The notes under the pieces: generated by a model
Told to the model about the DNA's origin: nothing
What the model saw: only the letters and a program-made list of their open reading frames with translations
The model's database searches: none
Program-made: the position numbers and the translations under genes
Shown here: positions 61,872 through 64,000 of the stretch, piece by piece
Layout of the letters: the number at the start of each line of letters is the position of its first letter
Position numbering within the stretch: the stretch's first letter is position 1
Origin: Oscillospiraceae bacterium
Lineage (GTDB): Bacteria > Bacillota > Clostridia > Oscillospirales > CAG-272
NCBI GenBank assembly: GCA_015065385.1
Contig: SVQK01000097.1
Span: 1 to 64,000 of the forward strand
Reading direction: 5' to 3'
DNA length: 64,000 nucleotides

Positions 61872-61905
61872 TTTTTCCCGACTTTTATGAATTTCGTCGG
61901 AAAAA
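61872..61905 (-). terminator. Weak hairpin after tmk
   Basis: TTTTTCCCGAC and GTCGGAAAAA pair with one bulge, 16 bases after the thymidylate kinase stop. AT-rich ends allow some terminator function in either direction. Confidence 0.4.
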
Positions 61906-61920
61906 CGCGGTTCCAGGGGG

Positions 61921-62592
61921 TCAGAGGACCGCCCGGGCCGCCCGGTACACCCGCTCCGCGATGATCTCTTTGGGATCGGGTTCCTCCGCGTTTTCCCCGG
62001 CGCAGGGGATCACGACCCATCCGCAGGACCGCGCGGCGTAGAAGGCGGCCTCCCGGCTCCGGCGCAGATAGGCCCCGTCCCGCTCGTGGATGTCCGTCGC
62101 CCGGCCCGTCTCCGCCGACCGTTTTCGGACGAGGGCGGAGGACAGGCGCTCCGGCATGTCGAGCAGCATCACAAGATCCGGCTTCGGCAGGCCCAGCTTC
62201 ACGAATTCAAAATCCCAGAGCCAGTCGAGAAAGGGATCCCACGCCTCCCGCGGCAGCTTCGAGAGCTGATGGTAGGCGTTCGCGGTGGTATAGCGGTTGG
62301 CCAAGATCACGGCGTCCGGATCGGCGGCGTCCTTCTTCCAGTCGGAGGCGTAGGAGGCGTACCGGTCCGCGGCGAAAAACATGGAGGCGGCGTAGGGGCC
62401 GGTATCCGCGGGATTCTCCCCGAACGCGCCGGAGAGATACATCCGCACGAGCATCGAGCCGTCGGACTTATAGTCGGGGAACTCCAGCGTCCGGACGCGC
62501 TTCCCCTCTCCTCTGAGCCGGTCGGCGAGCAGGGCGGTCTGAGTCCCCTTCCCGGCCCCGTCCAGACCTTCCAGAACGATCAGTTTTGACAT
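61921..62592 (-). CDS. tmk: Thymidylate (dTMP) kinase
   Basis: A 223-residue kinase converting dTMP to dTDP. P-loop GLDGAGKGTQ at residue 9, FAADRYASY, and the substrate loop NRYTTANAYHQ where the canonical DRY motif has Asn, a form common among Clostridia. Lid region with RSAETGRATDIHE. Length normal. Starts 42 bases after the FtsK gene end, after CGGAGA. Confidence 0.9.
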   Translation of the reverse strand: MSKLIVLEGLDGAGKGTQTALLADRLRGEGKRVRTLEFPDYKSDGSMLVRMYLSGAFGENPADTGPYAASMFFAADRYASYASDWKKDAADPDAVILANRYTTANAYHQLSKLPREAWDPFLDWLWDFEFVKLGLPKPDLVMLLDMPERLSSALVRKRSAETGRATDIHERDGAYLRRSREAAFYAARSCGWVVIPCAGENAEEPDPKEIIAERVYRAARAVL

Positions 62593-62634
62593 GGATTCGA
62601 TCTCCGAAATCAGGTTTCATTCTTCCGCCCGCGC

Positions 62635-64000
62635 TCACAGGTCGAACGGCGGCGGATCGGAATCCCGCATGTTCAGCTCCTGCCACTGGGAGCGGGTCAG
62701 AAGCACCTCGCGGGGATGAGGGCCGTTGGGAGCGGACACATAGCCGAGCTGCTCCATCCGGTCGATCAGCTTTGCGGCGCGTCCGTAGCCCAGCTTCAGG
62801 CGCCGCTGGATCAGGGAGGTGGAGATCTTTCCCGCGTCGAGCGCGACCTCGATGGCCGGCTTCAGCATGGGATCCTCGTCTCCTCCGTCCTCGTCGGGAA
62901 TGTCGTCCGCGGACTGCGAGCCCTTCTTGCCCGCGCCGCATCTCTGGGCCTCGCGCTCGATCTGGTTCACGATCTCGTCGTTATAGCCCTCGGCGACGTT
63001 GTTCATATTGCGGATGTAACTGACGACCTTCATCACGTCGTCCTCGGACACGAATGCGCCCTGCACGCGGTTCGGCTTCATGGCGCCCACCGGAGCGAAG
63101 AGCATGTCGCCCATGCCGATGAGGTTCGCCGCGGACCCTATGTCGATGATGGTCCGGCTGTCCACCTGATTGGACGTCCGGAACGCGATACGGGAGGGGA
63201 TGTTCGCCTTGATGAGGCCGGTGATGACGTCCACGGAGGGCCGCTGCGTACCCACGATCAGGTACATGCCCGCGGCTCTGGCCTTCTGCGCGATCCGGCA
63301 GATCGAATCCTCCACGTCGTCCGGAGCGGTCATCATGAGGTCGGCCAGCTCGTCGATGATGATGACGATGGAGGGCAGGTGCTCGTATTCGGGATTGGCG
63401 TCGGCCAGCTTGTTGTACTCGCCGATGTTCCGCTTGCCCGCGTCCTCGATCAGCCCGTAGCGGCGTTCCATCTCGCTGACCGCCCACGACAGGGAGCCCG
63501 CCGCCTTCTTCGGCTCGGACACGACCGGAACGAGCAGATGGGGAATGCCGTTGTAAATGTTCAGCTCCACCTTCTTCGGGTCGATGAGGATCATCTTCAC
63601 GTCGTCCGGAGAAGCCTTGTAGAGCAGGCTCATGATGATGGTGTTGATGCAGACGGATTTACCGGAGCCCGTGGTGCCCGCGATCAGAAGATGGGGCATC
63701 TTCCCGGCGTCGAAGTACACGGCGTCTCCGGCCACGTCCTCGCCGAGCGCGACGGTCAGACAGCTCTTCGCCGTCCGGAAGGCCTCGGTCTCAAGCAGCG
63801 TGCGCAGATGGACGGTGGTCCGCTTCTTGTTCGGCACCTCGATGCCCACCGCCGACTTCCCGGGGATCGGCGCTTCGATCCGGACGCCGGTGGTGGCGAG
63901 GTTCAGGGCGATATCGTCCACCAGATTGGTGATGGAGCGGACCTTGGTCCCCGGCTCGGGCACAAGCTCGTACCGGGTGATGGTGGGCCCGCGGGAGATG
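62635..64000 (-). CDS. DNA translocase FtsK/SpoIIIE, C-terminal part (5' end beyond window)
   Basis: The visible 454 residues cover the motor of an FtsK/SpoIIIE translocase that pumps chromosomal DNA through the septum. Seen: GPTITRYELVPEPGTKV at the window edge, IPGKSAVGIEVPNKKR, Walker A AGTTGSGKSVCIN, Walker B IIIDELADLMM, GTQRPSVDVITGLIKANIPSRIAF, and the C-terminal gamma winged helix (STSLIQRRLKLGYGRAAKLIDRMEQLG) that reads sequence polarity. The frame is open to base 64000. FtsK and SpoIIIE cannot be told apart without the N-terminus. Confidence 0.95.
   Translation of the reverse strand, partial: ISRGPTITRYELVPEPGTKVRSITNLVDDIALNLATTGVRIEAPIPGKSAVGIEVPNKKRTTVHLRTLLETEAFRTAKSCLTVALGEDVAGDAVYFDAGKMPHLLIAGTTGSGKSVCINTIIMSLLYKASPDDVKMILIDPKKVELNIYNGIPHLLVPVVSEPKKAAGSLSWAVSEMERRYGLIEDAGKRNIGEYNKLADANPEYEHLPSIVIIIDELADLMMTAPDDVEDSICRIAQKARAAGMYLIVGTQRPSVDVITGLIKANIPSRIAFRTSNQVDSRTIIDIGSAANLIGMGDMLFAPVGAMKPNRVQGAFVSEDDVMKVVSYIRNMNNVAEGYNDEIVNQIEREAQRCGAGKKGSQSADDIPDEDGGDEDPMLKPAIEVALDAGKISTSLIQRRLKLGYGRAAKLIDRMEQLGYVSAPNGPHPREVLLTRSQWQELNMRDSDPPPFDL

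Overview
The window is a 64 kb piece of a high-GC (roughly 60 percent by eye), densely coding chromosome from a member of the Bacillota, most likely an uncultured gut-type Clostridia (Oscillospirales/Christensenellales-like). The evidence is the gene set: a Gram-positive style dcw cluster with mraZ, a PASTA-bearing class B penicillin-binding protein, MurE with the DNPR signature of meso-diaminopimelate-adding enzymes, GatCAB, Mini-RNase III, a PrsA-type foldase beside mfd, a FeoB-associated cysteine-rich protein and LexA. The assignment below phylum/class is inference. I see no tRNA, rRNA, CRISPR array, insertion sequence or prophage. Vegetative (sigma-A type) promoters are easy to read: thirteen have recognisable -35 and -10 hexamers and all thirteen have a 17-base spacer; two more have a weak -35.

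Layout. 1-1.4 kb: end of an iron(II) transport operon (feoB, FeoB-associated protein). 1.5-3.0 kb: orphan solute-binding lipoprotein. 3.1-4.7 kb: lexA with two small unknown genes. 4.7-12.4 kb: an N-acetylhexosamine-kinase-like gene (minus), then metallo-beta-lactamase-fold hydrolase, pth, mfd, a PrsA-like foldase (plus), followed by an unusual structured, AT-richer intergenic element. 12.4-18.7 kb (minus): MOP-type flippase, glycerophosphodiesterase-like protein, oligoendopeptidase F, metallo-beta-lactamase-fold protein, metallophosphoesterase, probably one operon. 18.8-23.6 kb: second orphan solute-binding lipoprotein, a second metallophosphoesterase, and a sugar epimerase/oxidoreductase pair. 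23.7-25.5 kb: homoserine dehydrogenase with a free-standing ACT protein. 25.5-32.6 kb (minus): MoxR ATPase, DUF58 protein, giant transglutaminase-like membrane protein, Mini-RNase III. 32.8-36.0 kb (plus): a flavoprotein triad (GlpA-like, NAD/FAD oxidoreductase, DUF1667). 36.1-37.1 kb: aldo/keto reductase. 37.2-52.2 kb (minus): dcw cluster mraZ-rsmH-ftsL-ftsI/spoVD-murE-murF-mraY-ftsW-murG-ftsQ, then ftsZ from its own promoter. 52.4-56.6 kb (minus): nfo-gatC-gatA-gatB. 56.7-64 kb: YihY-family membrane protein (plus), then minus-strand 5-formyl-THF cyclo-ligase, DJ-1, CPBP protease and MltG, and thymidylate kinase downstream of an FtsK/SpoIIIE gene cut by the window end.

The dominant theme is cell envelope growth and division: lipid II synthesis (MurE, MurF, MraY, MurG), its probable transport and polymerisation (flippase, FtsW, FtsI), divisome scaffolding (FtsL, FtsQ, FtsZ), glycan chain release (MltG), septal DNA clearance (FtsK) and extracytoplasmic folding (PrsA). 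The most striking feature is that many membrane proteins here carry long, basic or low-complexity cytoplasmic segments their families usually lack: FtsL, FtsQ, FtsW and MltG as N-terminal extensions, and the DUF58 and transglutaminase-like proteins as internal lysine/alanine-rich inserts. The dcw cluster also lacks murD, murC, murB and ftsA, and FtsZ ends in a divergent tail. These are the best candidates for undescribed biology in the window.
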